NCBI GenBank assembly: GCA_902615715.1
Contig: CACMQA010000002.1
Location: 182,263 to 246,262 of the forward strand
Length of the DNA stretch: 64,000 nucleotides
Origin: an uncultured Pelagibacteraceae bacterium
GTDB lineage: Bacteria > Pseudomonadota > Alphaproteobacteria > Pelagibacterales > Pelagibacteraceae
Direction: 5' to 3'
The position numbers were made by a program, and so were the translations under genes. The stretch's first letter is position 1. Each line of letters opens with the position of its first letter. The notes under the pieces are model-generated. The model was not told the origin of the DNA, made no database searches, and worked only from the letters and a program-made list of their open reading frames with translations. This document shows, one piece after another, positions 30,227-38,385 of this stretch.

Positions 30227-31123
30227 TTATGCTGCCAAGTTTTTTTCTGTTACAAATTCCAACTTATTTAATTTATCAATAAGTTCTTTCTTTTTAGCTT
30301 GGGATAATAAAACTAATGGCGGTAAAATGTTTTCAAACTTTTCATCTTTAATCGATAAATAGCTATGAAGAGCAGATATCAAATTAAATTGATCAAATGT
30401 TTCCCTTACATTAATTAATTTTTCATTTTCAGATTGTGAAACTTTATTTTCAAAGTCATCAAAAACTTTTCTAGCTAATGAATGTGTAACATTAGTTACA
30501 GCTGATATACAACCTGAACAACCAAGTTCTAGACCTTTTAAAAGTTTTGCCTCTGAACCTGGAAACATTAAAAAATTTGGCAACTTCAAACTTTCAAATA
30601 GATTATAACTAGAGTCTTTACATCCAATAATATTTTCTGGAAAATTTTTTGCAAGCTTAGTTACCATTTCTGCTGAAAATTTGTAACCACTTAGTTTTTC
30701 AAAATTGTAAAGAATAATTTTTACTTTAGAAATAGCCTTAATTAATCTTGAATAGAATTCAAAAACTCCCTCGTCTGTATTCCCTTTGTAATATGCTGGC
30801 GGCATAATTAAAAATTCTCTAAAGTCGTATTCCATTCCATGCTTAATTAGATCAATATTTTCATTTAGAGAATTATTTCCAGTTCCTAAAAAAAACTGTT
30901 TTCTTAGCTTATGGCTGGAGATTTTAGCTATAAGTTCTTTCTTTTCATTTGTTGAAATTAATTGGCTTTGACCTGTTGAACCAAAAAAGAAGACTCCATG
31001 TAAGCCGCTTTGAATGGCTTCACTTGCATGATTAATCGTTGCATCAATATTCAGAGTTCTATCGGCATTAAGAACACTTAACCCAGCTGCATATACTCCT
31101 TTTTTAATCATAATCTTACCCAA
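30227..31123 (-). CDS. DapA/NAL-family aldolase (Schiff-base lyase)
   Basis: The 298-residue barrel belongs to the dihydrodipicolinate synthase/N-acetylneuraminate lyase family. FFFGSTGQSQLISTNEKKEL is the usual GTTGE.....E segment. The Schiff-base lysine is in ENIIGCKDSS, and the catalytic tyrosine is in IILYNFEKLSG, where the usual YN.P proline is replaced. These differences argue against true DapA and for another 2-keto-acid aldolase. Substrate unknown. The upstream gap carries only the divergent starts of this gene and the glycosyltransferase. Confidence 0.82.
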   Translation of the reverse strand: MGKIMIKKGVYAAGLSVLNADRTLNIDATINHASEAIQSGLHGVFFFGSTGQSQLISTNEKKELIAKISSHKLRKQFFLGTGNNSLNENIDLIKHGMEYDFREFLIMPPAYYKGNTDEGVFEFYSRLIKAISKVKIILYNFEKLSGYKFSAEMVTKLAKNFPENIIGCKDSSYNLFESLKLPNFLMFPGSEAKLLKGLELGCSGCISAVTNVTHSLARKVFDDFENKVSQSENEKLINVRETFDQFNLISALHSYLSIKDEKFENILPPLVLLSQAKKKELIDKLNKLEFVTEKNLAA

Positions 31124-31158
31124 ATTATTCTATCTAAGTTATATTAATAAATTTAAAA

Positions 31159-32115
31159 ATGAAAGTTTTAGTAATTCAACCAAAAATTGGTATGGGAGAT
31201 ATGGTAATTTATTTACCGTATATTCATGCTATTTCAAAAAAATATCAAAAACCTGTGTCAATATTAGTGAAAGAAAATTCTCGTGCCAGTCAACTTTTAG
31301 CTGAAGATAAACATATTAAAGAGATTATAAAATTAGATCGAACAAAAAACAATTCTGGAGTACACGACGGACTTTCGGGTATCTTCAAATTAAGCAGAGA
31401 TCTTAAATTAAAAAAATTTGATAAAGTTTTTATTTTTAACAGTTCCTTGAGATATTTATTAATTTCTAAGATCGCTGGAATAAAAAATATCTCTCAATAC
31501 CCTTTATTTAGGAAAAAAGATAATATTGTAACATCTGCTAAAATTTTTACAGAAAATGAATTAGGAGAAATTGTATCTACACAACCTGAGCTTATAGTTA
31601 ATGATAATAAAGTAAATGAAACTAAACAAAAATTTTCTAAAGAGTTCAAACACATTTGTTTAGGTATATCTGCAAGCGGTCCAACAAAAAGATGGGATGT
31701 TAAAAACTTTATAAAGCTTTGTATAGATATTAATGCAAGAACTCCTTCAAAATTTTATATAGCTGCAGGCAATAATGATAAAGACCTAATTGATCAATTC
31801 CTTAACTCAGAATTATCAAATAACTGTATTTCATTTAAAGACTTAAAAATAAGTGAAACGTTACCAATTATTAAAAATTGTAATATTTATATTGGTAATG
31901 ATACTGGTTGGTTGCATATATCATCAGCCTTAGGTGTAAAATGTTTGGCGTTGTTTATGGATAGCCCAGTTCAAGCTTATGGCAAATACTCAAAAAATAT
32001 TGAGATAATTGTACCTGAAGGGGAAACAGAGGAGACCACAACTCACGATACTTTAGGAGCGGATAAAATTTCTTTTGAGAAAGTTTTTAATAAGACAATA
32101 AAGCTTTTAAGTTAA
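31159..32115 (+). CDS. Glycosyltransferase family 9 (heptosyltransferase-like)
   Basis: GT9 enzymes add heptose or related sugars to the lipopolysaccharide core on the cytosolic face of the inner membrane. The 318-residue protein has the N-terminal VIQPKIGMGDMVIYLPYIHAI (the usual ...iGDvvl..P....). The C-terminal nucleotide-sugar site is KNCNIYIGNDTGWLHISSALGVKCLALF, matching the D(S/T)G..H.A...g.p...lf motif. It converges with the J-domain gene with a four-base overlap. The sugar donor cannot be named from sequence. Confidence 0.85.
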   Translation: MKVLVIQPKIGMGDMVIYLPYIHAISKKYQKPVSILVKENSRASQLLAEDKHIKEIIKLDRTKNNSGVHDGLSGIFKLSRDLKLKKFDKVFIFNSSLRYLLISKIAGIKNISQYPLFRKKDNIVTSAKIFTENELGEIVSTQPELIVNDNKVNETKQKFSKEFKHICLGISASGPTKRWDVKNFIKLCIDINARTPSKFYIAAGNNDKDLIDQFLNSELSNNCISFKDLKISETLPIIKNCNIYIGNDTGWLHISSALGVKCLALFMDSPVQAYGKYSKNIEIIVPEGETEETTTHDTLGADKISFEKVFNKTIKLLS

Positions 32116-32621
32116 CTAAAATCAGTTTTAATTATTTTCTCTTTTGCTTCATTTACAAGTTGACTTAATCTTTCAGTTTTAACTTCTCTATTCATATCTG
32201 GGTGAATTTTTTTTTGAAGTTGATTTGCAGCTTTAAGTACATCTTCCTTGGTACAACCTTTCTTTAAACCAAGGAGTTTATAAGCTTCATCATTTGTTAC
32301 ACTTGATGATCCTTGAGTTTGACCGAATTGTCCCTGAGAAAATCTTCCAGAATTTTTTAAAAATTGAATTAATCGCCACAGCTGAAACATTTGCAAGGCT
32401 GTAAAACCCTTAATTTTTAAACCACTTAAAATAACAAATAGAAAAGGGAGTGAAAATATATATTTACCACCTATAGCTAAAAGCGTAGCCAAGATTAATG
32501 AAAAATAAACTGCAATTTTTTTAATCGTGGTAGCAATCCTTTTTGAACTAGTTCTGGCAAACCAGTTCAAAAATAAATAAACAATGACAAAGATGATAAT
32601 TCCTATTAGAAACAAATTCAT
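32112..32621 (-). CDS. Membrane-anchored J-domain protein
   Basis: The 169-residue protein has an N-terminal membrane helix (LIGIIIFVIVYLFLNWF), another hydrophobic region near residues 36-68, then a C-terminal J domain: AYKLLGLKKGCTKEDVLKA, KKIHPDMN with the HPD motif, and LSQLVNEAKEKI. This layout matches DjlA/TIM14-like proteins in which the J domain is C-terminal and recruits DnaK to the membrane. It starts 13 bases from the divergent peptidase gene. Confidence 0.82.
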   Translation of the reverse strand: MNLFLIGIIIFVIVYLFLNWFARTSSKRIATTIKKIAVYFSLILATLLAIGGKYIFSLPFLFVILSGLKIKGFTALQMFQLWRLIQFLKNSGRFSQGQFGQTQGSSSVTNDEAYKLLGLKKGCTKEDVLKAANQLQKKIHPDMNREVKTERLSQLVNEAKEKIIKTDFS

Positions 32622-32634
32622 ATAATTTTCTAAT

Positions 32635-34722
32635 ATGAGTATACCAAAACTTAAAAAAATTAAGAGTGAGAAAAAGTATCACGACCTAACCTTATCTGAT
32701 GAATATGCTTGGGTTGATCAGCCTAACATCCTTGAGGTCTTGAAAGATGCAAGTAAACTTGACCCAGAAGTTAAAGACTACATTAGTGCAAATAATAAAA
32801 TCACAGAAGACTATTTTAAAGATGTTAAAGATTTGCAAAAAAACTTATTCCAAGAGATAAGGTCTAAAATTAAACTAAATGATACCTCGTTAAAGTTTAA
32901 AGATAAAAAATATTATTATTGGTCTAAGACCGAAGCCGAAGGAAATTACGGAAAAAGAATTAGACAATTAATTGATGGTTCTAAACCAGAAGAAGTTTAT
33001 TTTGATGGTGACCTTGAAAAGAAAAATTATGGATCTGAATATTTTGGTGTTGGTTCAGTTAGCACCTCGCATTGTGATAATTACATGGCCTATTCTTTGG
33101 ACTTGAAAGGTTCTGAATACTACACAATTTATTTACGAGATTTAAGAATTGGAAAAAACGAAAATGATATTATCGAAAATACTAGTGGAGGAATAACTTG
33201 GTCTTTAGATAGCAAAAGCTTTTTTTATTCAAAGTTGGATAAATTTCATAGACCAAGGCAAATTTTTAAACATGTTCTAGGCACACCGATAAAAGAAGAT
33301 AAAATTATATTTGAGGAAGAAAATGAGACCTTTACTTGTGGAATAAGTCTCTCATCTGATGAAAAGTTTTTTATAATTTCAACTTCAGATCATATTACAA
33401 CTGAAGAATATTATTTTTCATCTAATGCTGTAGATATAAAACCAACTTTATTTAAAAAAAGAAAAAAAGACGTTAGATATTCTCTCGACTCTTGGAAAGG
33501 TTATTTTTATGTGCATACAAATGAAGATGCTAGAGATTATAAAATACTGAGATGTAAAACTGATCAAATTGATAAACTTGAGACTTTTTTACCTGCCAAA
33601 AAAGAGACAGTGATCGGAGGTTTAGATTTTCTAGACGATTACATTTTACGAGCAGAGAAATCTGATGCTATCTCTAAATTATATGTAAGAAACATAAAAA
33701 CTAATAAAGAAGAAGAAATAAAAATTTCTGACGAAGCGATAGGTGTTCCCGGAGCTTCTTTGATGCAAAAAGACACGAATACTACAAAAATTAGAGTTAG
33801 TTGGGAAAGTATGGCTACGCCTGGTAAGATCTATGAATACGACATCGTTTCAAAAGAAAAAAAATTAGTAAAAGAAACTGAAATTCCCTCAGGGCATGAT
33901 CCCAAAAAATATGTTGTTGAAAGAATTAAAGCAAAGTCTCATGACGGACGAATGATTCCTATAAGTTTGGTCAGATTAAAAAATGCTAAACAGAACGGAA
34001 AGTCAAAAGTGCTACTTTATGCATATGGTGCCTACAAACATAGCATCTCTCCATCTTTTAGTGCTTCAAGATTTTGTCTTGTTGATAGAGGAATTACTTT
34101 TGCCATAGCGCATATAAGAGGTGGTGGAGATCTTGGTGATGTTTGGCATGAAGAAGGAAAAAAGAAGTTAAAAAGAAATACTTTTTTAGATTACATCGCT
34201 TGTGCAAATCATTTAATAGAACAACGTTATACATATAAAGGCGGACTTTGTTTTTATGGCGGAAGCGCAGGTGGACTCACAGGCGGTGCGGTGGCCAACA
34301 TGGCACCTGATTTATTTTTTTCAATGCTTTTACTAGTTCCTTTCGTTGACACAATGACAACGATGTTAAATGAAAAATTACCTTTAACGCCTGCTGAATG
34401 GGAGCTTTGGGGAAATCCCATCAAGAGCAAAGAATACTTTGAATATATTTTATCTTACGCTCCTTATAATAATATCGATAAAAAAGATTATCCTGCGATG
34501 CTTATAACAACTTCACTGTTTGATAATAGAGTGCTGTATTCTGAACCTGTGAAATATATTGCAAAACTAAGAGAAACTAAGACTGATAATAATACTCAAT
34601 TGCTAAAGTGTAAAATGGAAGCGGCAGGCCACGGCGGTATGAGTGGAAGAGACAACGCAATAAAAGAATTAGCTGAGGAATATTCTTTTATACTAAAATC
34701 AGCAAATATGAATAAGAAATAA
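32635..34722 (+). CDS. ptrB: Oligopeptidase B (prolyl oligopeptidase family, S9A)
   Basis: This serine peptidase cleaves short peptides after Arg or Lys. The 695-residue protein has an N-terminal seven-blade propeller (about residues 70-400). The catalytic domain contains YAYGAYKHSISPSF, HIRGGGDLGDVWHEEGKK, CFYGGSAGGLTGGAVANM with the nucleophile in GGSAGG, PEWELWGNP-like PAEWELWGNP, and the late His in AAGHGGMSGR. All are oligopeptidase B hallmarks. No signal peptide, so probably cytosolic. Confidence 0.92.
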   Translation: MSIPKLKKIKSEKKYHDLTLSDEYAWVDQPNILEVLKDASKLDPEVKDYISANNKITEDYFKDVKDLQKNLFQEIRSKIKLNDTSLKFKDKKYYYWSKTEAEGNYGKRIRQLIDGSKPEEVYFDGDLEKKNYGSEYFGVGSVSTSHCDNYMAYSLDLKGSEYYTIYLRDLRIGKNENDIIENTSGGITWSLDSKSFFYSKLDKFHRPRQIFKHVLGTPIKEDKIIFEEENETFTCGISLSSDEKFFIISTSDHITTEEYYFSSNAVDIKPTLFKKRKKDVRYSLDSWKGYFYVHTNEDARDYKILRCKTDQIDKLETFLPAKKETVIGGLDFLDDYILRAEKSDAISKLYVRNIKTNKEEEIKISDEAIGVPGASLMQKDTNTTKIRVSWESMATPGKIYEYDIVSKEKKLVKETEIPSGHDPKKYVVERIKAKSHDGRMIPISLVRLKNAKQNGKSKVLLYAYGAYKHSISPSFSASRFCLVDRGITFAIAHIRGGGDLGDVWHEEGKKKLKRNTFLDYIACANHLIEQRYTYKGGLCFYGGSAGGLTGGAVANMAPDLFFSMLLLVPFVDTMTTMLNEKLPLTPAEWELWGNPIKSKEYFEYILSYAPYNNIDKKDYPAMLITTSLFDNRVLYSEPVKYIAKLRETKTDNNTQLLKCKMEAAGHGGMSGRDNAIKELAEEYSFILKSANMNKK

Positions 34723-34757
34723 CTTGAAATTTATAAAATATTGATTAATTTTTAATA

Positions 34758-35171
34758 ATGCAAAGATTACATCTACACTTAGGCGTTAAAAATTTAAATG
34801 AGAGCATTAATTTTTATAAAAATCTATTTAAATCTGAACCAACTAAAGTTAAATCAGATTACGCTCAGTGGATTTTAGAAGATCCTAAAATAAATTTTGC
34901 TATTTCTACAAGAGTGAAAATAAATGGTGTTGACCATTTAGGAATACAAGTAGATGACGTTAAAGAGTTAAACGAAATTAGATCTAATCTTGATAAGGCT
35001 GATATTGCTACACATTCTGATGGCAAGATTACATGTTGTTATGCAAAATCTGAAAAATCTTGGGTTAATGACCCAGATGGAGTTGCGTGGGAAGCTTACC
35101 ACACAATGGAAGACGCTGAGATATTTAACGAAAGTGAAATCGTTCAAAAGAAAAAATCTGCTTGTTGTTGA
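34758..35171 (+). CDS. ArsI/CadI-family glyoxalase-fold protein
   Basis: The family includes ArsI, an Fe(II) dioxygenase that breaks the carbon-arsenic bond of trivalent organoarsenicals, and the cadmium-induced CadI. The 137-residue vicinal-oxygen-chelate protein has the likely metal ligands in LHLHLGV, VDHLGIQVDD and VAWEAYH, and the thiol pair in ITCCYAKSEKSWVNDPDG. That pair corresponds to the substrate-binding Cys-Cys of ArsI. It ends in another CC. Both metal and thiol sites look intact. No arsR or other ars gene is nearby. Confidence 0.8.
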   Translation: MQRLHLHLGVKNLNESINFYKNLFKSEPTKVKSDYAQWILEDPKINFAISTRVKINGVDHLGIQVDDVKELNEIRSNLDKADIATHSDGKITCCYAKSEKSWVNDPDGVAWEAYHTMEDAEIFNESEIVQKKKSACC

Positions 35172-35189
35172 TTTTTAAAAGAATCACCT

Positions 35190-35217
35190 CTTGAAAAACT
35201 AAAATTAATTTCCATAT
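35190..35217 (+). promoter_or_regulatory. RpoH (sigma-32)-type heat-shock promoter for hsp20
   Basis: CTTGAAA (35190-35196), a 15-base spacer and CCATAT (35212-35217) closely match the sigma-32 consensus (CTTGAAA and CCCCATNT). Transcription would begin near 35224, at the start of the structured leader. This fits a heat-shock gene and overlaps nothing else. Confidence 0.65.
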
Positions 35218-35224
35218 AAGTACT

Positions 35225-35275
35225 GTCGGTCGCCTTATGGGGCTGACGATTAACCTTGCTAACAAAGGAGGATAT
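35225..35275 (+). promoter_or_regulatory. ROSE-like RNA thermometer in the hsp20 leader
   Basis: The leader has two hairpins. First, GUCGGUC (35225-35231) pairs with GGCUGAC (35241-35247). Second, CUUGCU (35255-35260), loop AACAA, pairs with AGGAGG (35266-35271), which is the ribosome site five bases before the ATG. The second hairpin has the ROSE hallmark: the U(U/C)GCU element opposing the Shine-Dalgarno with a G-G mismatch that melts on heating. ROSE elements control small heat-shock genes in alphaproteobacteria. The leader is shorter than classic multi-hairpin ROSE. Confidence 0.65.
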
Positions 35276-35719
35276 ATGACAAGTAAGGATCTATCGATCT
35301 TTAATTCACTTAGACCTTTTAGCATTGGATTCGATGATATGTTTGATCAATTTGAATCAATGTTAGGTAATGGCAGTCTTGCTGTTCAAAGCAACTATCC
35401 GCCATACAACATCCGAAAAGCAGGCAAAGATAAGTATGCTATTGAAGTAGCAGTTGCTGGCTTTAATAAAGACGATGTTGAAGTTGAATATGAAGATAAT
35501 CTTTTAACAGTAAAAACAAAAGAAGTTAAAAGATCAGAAGAAAAAAATGGTGATGAAGTTATTCATCGAGGAATTTCGCAAAGATCTTTTGCAAGATCAT
35601 TTACAATTGCAGATGATGTAAAAGTAAATGGTGCTGAATTAAAAGATGGTTTGCTGACTATTTCTTGTGAAAAAATCATACCTGAAATAAAGAAAAAAAG
35701 ACTTATTGAAATAAAATAA
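35276..35719 (+). CDS. hsp20: Small heat-shock protein, Hsp20/IbpA family
   Basis: An ATP-independent chaperone that holds unfolding proteins. I start it at MTSKDLSIF (35276), because GGAGG lies just upstream and the 13 extra track residues overlap the RNA thermometer. The 147-residue protein has the IbpA-like N-terminus (LRPFSIGFDDMFDQFESML), YPPYNIRKAGKDKYAIEVAVAGFNKDDVEV, the alpha-crystallin core, and RSFARSFTIADDVKVNGAELKDGLLTI. The IbpA-type I-E-I tail is IEIK. Heat control at transcription and translation is indicated by the upstream sites. Confidence 0.94.
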   Translation: MTSKDLSIFNSLRPFSIGFDDMFDQFESMLGNGSLAVQSNYPPYNIRKAGKDKYAIEVAVAGFNKDDVEVEYEDNLLTVKTKEVKRSEEKNGDEVIHRGISQRSFARSFTIADDVKVNGAELKDGLLTISCEKIIPEIKKKRLIEIK

Positions 35720-35726
35720 GTTTACC

Positions 35727-35756
35727 TTACTTGCGGAGTTTATACTCCGCGAGTAA
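35727..35756. terminator. Strong hairpin between convergent hsp20 and lipoprotein gene
   Basis: ACTTGCGGAGT-TTAT-ACTCCGCGAGT is an 11-base stem with one T-G pair. It lies exactly between two convergent stop codons. T tracts on either side are short, so it may act as a weak bidirectional terminator or protect mRNA ends. Confidence 0.6.
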
Positions 35757-35757
35757 C

Positions 35758-36063
35758 CTAAAAACAGTTTTTACTACTAAAACCGACTACAATATTTTTA
35801 GGATTTACCTCAAATTTTCGTTCACATTTAATTTTATATTTTTCAGTAAAATAAACATAATTTCTATTTCTGGTTTTTAAAAATTCAACTTTGTCAGGTT
35901 GTCCATAAAAATCTTTTAAAAGCCCTTCTGATTTATTTAACCATTTGCTTAATTCTTTTTTTTCTAATTCTGTAGTTTGATCAATTTTTTGCGTTACCGT
36001 CTGACACCCAGCTAATAGAATAAATAAAAATGTGTATAAAATTTTGATGATTGAATTTTTCAT
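35758..36063 (-). CDS. Small lipoprotein (101 aa)
   Basis: The N-terminus MKNSIIKILYTFLFILLAGC is a lipoprotein signal with lipobox LAGC. The mature part, LEKKELSKWLNKSEGLLKDFYGQPDKVEF, resembles the start of SmpA/OmlA-like folds (a short motif with G.P..v). It is followed by RNRNYVYFTEKYKIKCERKFEVNP. The two distal cysteines may form a disulphide. No firm family. It diverges from azgA; the 133-base gap between them shows a ribosome site for azgA and nothing else I can support. Confidence 0.6.
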   Translation of the reverse strand: MKNSIIKILYTFLFILLAGCQTVTQKIDQTTELEKKELSKWLNKSEGLLKDFYGQPDKVEFLKTRNRNYVYFTEKYKIKCERKFEVNPKNIVVGFSSKNCF

Positions 36064-36196
36064 TTAACCCCTATGTTATAACGAATAGTTATAAACAGAT
36101 ATATTTACTATTAGTTGAATCGTAGCAGCTATGAGTGATTTATTTAAGATTTTATTGTTCATTTAGAGTAATAAATTCGTAATGGAGGTTTAATTT

Positions 36197-37507
36197 ATGA
36201 TGAATAAATATTTTGAGTATAGAAAACACAAAACAAATTTTAGAACTGAAGTAATCGCCGGTGTAACAACTTTTCTTACAATGGCATATATTATGTTCTT
36301 AAATCCTTTTATTCTTTCTGGTGAATTCGCTGGAGCGGAAAAAGGTTTTTTTGACTTTGGAGCAGTATTCACTGCAACAATCTTAGCAACTGCCGTGGCA
36401 TGTTTTATTATGGCTTTCCACGGAAAGACTTGGCCAGTAGGTTTAGCGCCAGGGATGGGCATTAATGCATTTGTCGCTTATGGTGTTGTTGCTGGACAAG
36501 GTTATACACCTCAAGCAGCTTTAGGAGCTGTTCTTGTTGCTGGAGTAATCTTTTTAGCAATCTCATTAACACCTATAAGAGCATGGTTAATTAACTCAAT
36601 TCCAAAAAGTTTAAAACTTGGAATTGGCGCAGGTATTGGCTTGTTCTTAGCAATTATTGGTTTAGAGATTATGGGAGTAGTTGGTGATCACCCTGTAACA
36701 TTAGTTACATTAGGTGACATTAAAAATCCCTTAGTGCTTTTAGCGTGTGCAACTTTTGTTTTTATGATTGTTTTAGAGAAAATGAAAGTGAAAGGAAATA
36801 TTATAATAGGTATTTTATTGTTTAGTATAATTGCATGGGCAACTGGTTTAGCTAAATTTAATGGAGTAGTTGGATCAATCCCTCCAATGACTTATTTGTT
36901 TGAGTTTGATCTTAAAGCTGCGTTCACAGCTGGTATGGCTTCAATTGTTTTTACTTTACTATTTATTGACTTTTTTGATACAGCGGGGACATTAACTTCA
37001 GTGGCTAATGTTGCAGGAAAAGTTGATAGAAAAGGTAAAGTGCAAGACATAGATAAAGCGATGTTATCAGATAGTGTTGGTACAGTTGCAGGAGCTGTGA
37101 TGGGTACAACGACTGTTACAAGTTATGTCGAGTCTGGCTCTGGTGTAAAAGCAGGCGGAAGAACTGGAATGACTTCTTTAGTCATTGGTGTTTTATTCTT
37201 AGCTTGTTTATTTTTTGCGCCTTTAGCAACAAGCTTACCAAAAGAAATAGATGGAGCAGCTTTACTTTATGTTGCAATTTTATTCGTAAGAAATATTACC
37301 GATATAGATTGGAATGACATTGCTGAGTCTGGCCCAGCTGTGCTTGCTATGATAGTTATGCCGCTTACTTATAGTATTAGTAATGGTATTGCTTTAGCAT
37401 TCATCGCTTATGCATTAATTAGAATTTTTACTGGAAAATTTGGTAAAACTTCTCCAGCAATTTGGGTAATTGCTGCAGCTAGTGTTTTAAGTTTTTACGT
37501 AGCTTAA
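36197..37507 (+). CDS. AzgA-type purine (adenine/guanine/hypoxanthine) permease
   Basis: A proton-coupled nucleobase importer of the AzgA/PbuG branch of the NCS2 superfamily. The 436-residue protein begins with RTEVIAGVTTFLTMAYIMFLNPFIL, a hallmark of the group. It has GLAPGMGINAFVAYG (the substrate-binding half helix), IDFFDTAGTLTSVAN, and TVTSYVESGSGVKAGGRTG. About 12 to 14 membrane helices are visible. GGAGG lies ten bases before the tandem ATGATG. A convergent purine phosphoribosyltransferase follows, so import and trapping of the base are side by side. Confidence 0.92.
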   Translation: MMNKYFEYRKHKTNFRTEVIAGVTTFLTMAYIMFLNPFILSGEFAGAEKGFFDFGAVFTATILATAVACFIMAFHGKTWPVGLAPGMGINAFVAYGVVAGQGYTPQAALGAVLVAGVIFLAISLTPIRAWLINSIPKSLKLGIGAGIGLFLAIIGLEIMGVVGDHPVTLVTLGDIKNPLVLLACATFVFMIVLEKMKVKGNIIIGILLFSIIAWATGLAKFNGVVGSIPPMTYLFEFDLKAAFTAGMASIVFTLLFIDFFDTAGTLTSVANVAGKVDRKGKVQDIDKAMLSDSVGTVAGAVMGTTTVTSYVESGSGVKAGGRTGMTSLVIGVLFLACLFFAPLATSLPKEIDGAALLYVAILFVRNITDIDWNDIAESGPAVLAMIVMPLTYSISNGIALAFIAYALIRIFTGKFGKTSPAIWVIAAASVLSFYVA

Positions 37508-37514
37508 TGATTTT

Positions 37515-37536
37515 AGGGCCGGTTAACGCTGGCCCT
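37515..37536. terminator. Terminator between azgA and the phosphoribosyltransferase gene
   Basis: AGGGCC (37515-37520) pairs with GGCCCT (37531-37536) around a ten-base loop that can pair further. On the plus strand it is followed by TTAACTT and on the minus strand by AAAATCATT, so T tracts are short. Its position between convergent stops supports a terminator role. Confidence 0.6.
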
Positions 37537-38064
37537 TTAACTTCCTTGATGTTTTTTAATTAAATCTTCTGCTCTCACCTCTTCATAATGTTCAAAAGGT
37601 TGGACTATCCAAGGATTGCTGTCTAATTTTTGTGCACAAAAATCTGGCTCAAATGTAGAGTCTTTTTTCTTCCATAGCACAGCTGTTTTAATTTCTTTTA
37701 TATTTCCTTTAAGTGCTGGATATTTTTTAAGCCAATCTATGCTTTTATTTAATGTTACCCCAGTGTCTGATAAATCATCACATAAAAGAATATTTCCCTT
37801 CATTTCTTGAACTGTTGAACTCATTTCTCTTGAAAAGACTAGTTCGCCTTGTTGATCTTCGGTTCCTTCTCCTGAATAGGACTCCACAGCTAAATAAGCA
37901 CATTTGAGTTTAAATACTCTGCTCAATACATCTATGATGGGAGCTCCACCTCTCATTATGCCAATTAATATGTTAGGCTTAAATCCACTTTTGTGTATTT
38001 GTATTGCAAGTTTTTCTACGATTAGATTATACTCTTTCCAATCAATAATAAGTTTATCTGCCAT
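37537..38064 (-). CDS. Purine phosphoribosyltransferase (Gpt-like)
   Basis: It transfers phosphoribose from PRPP to a purine base (xanthine, guanine or hypoxanthine). The 175-residue protein has the type I PRTase PRPP loop ILLCDDLSDTGVTL, IGIMRGGAPIIDVLSRVF near the N-terminus, and NPWIVQPFEHYEE near the base-binding hood. It looks closest to xanthine-guanine PRTase, but the base cannot be fixed by eye. The neighbouring purine permease supports a salvage role. Confidence 0.85.
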   Translation of the reverse strand: MADKLIIDWKEYNLIVEKLAIQIHKSGFKPNILIGIMRGGAPIIDVLSRVFKLKCAYLAVESYSGEGTEDQQGELVFSREMSSTVQEMKGNILLCDDLSDTGVTLNKSIDWLKKYPALKGNIKEIKTAVLWKKKDSTFEPDFCAQKLDSNPWIVQPFEHYEEVRAEDLIKKHQGS

Positions 38065-38097
38065 GAAAAAAATTAGTTTATTTTTAAGGAGTTGTAA

Positions 38098-38385
38098 ATG
38101 AAAGGTTACGTAGTTTGTGTTTATAAAAACATATCTAATGAGGAAAAGCTGAAGGAATATGCTTTAAAAGCTAGAACTGCAGTTGAAAAATATAAAGGCA
38201 AATTTCTTATTAGAGGCGGAAAAACTACAACTAATGAAGGCAACATTTCACCTAGAACTGTCGTAATTGAGTTTCCTTCTTATGACGAAGCAAATTTATT
38301 TTATAATTCTAAAGAATATCAAGAAGCACACGAAATTTTAAAAGGTCACGCTTTAAGACATCATCAAACTATTGAGGGTGCTTAG
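38098..38385 (+). CDS. DUF1330 family protein
   Basis: The 95-residue protein matches the ferredoxin-like dimeric DUF1330 fold: GYVVCVYKNISNEEKLKEYALKA, FLIRGGKTTT, RTVVIEFPSYDEANLFYNSKEYQEA. The RGG and EFPSyd.A..wy.S.eYq motifs are typical. The biochemical role of the family is not well established. AAGGAG lies just before the ATG. It ends over the convergent glycosylase gene. Confidence 0.85.
   Translation: MKGYVVCVYKNISNEEKLKEYALKARTAVEKYKGKFLIRGGKTTTNEGNISPRTVVIEFPSYDEANLFYNSKEYQEAHEILKGHALRHHQTIEGA

Noticed and set aside
35237-35275. Extended hsp20 N-terminus in the ORF track
   Set aside because: It lies in the leader that contains the ribosome site and thermometer; the ATG at 35276 has GGAGG at proper spacing.
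36064-36196. Purine riboswitch upstream of azgA
   Set aside because: No conserved purine-aptamer core or three-way junction was found in the 133-base gap.
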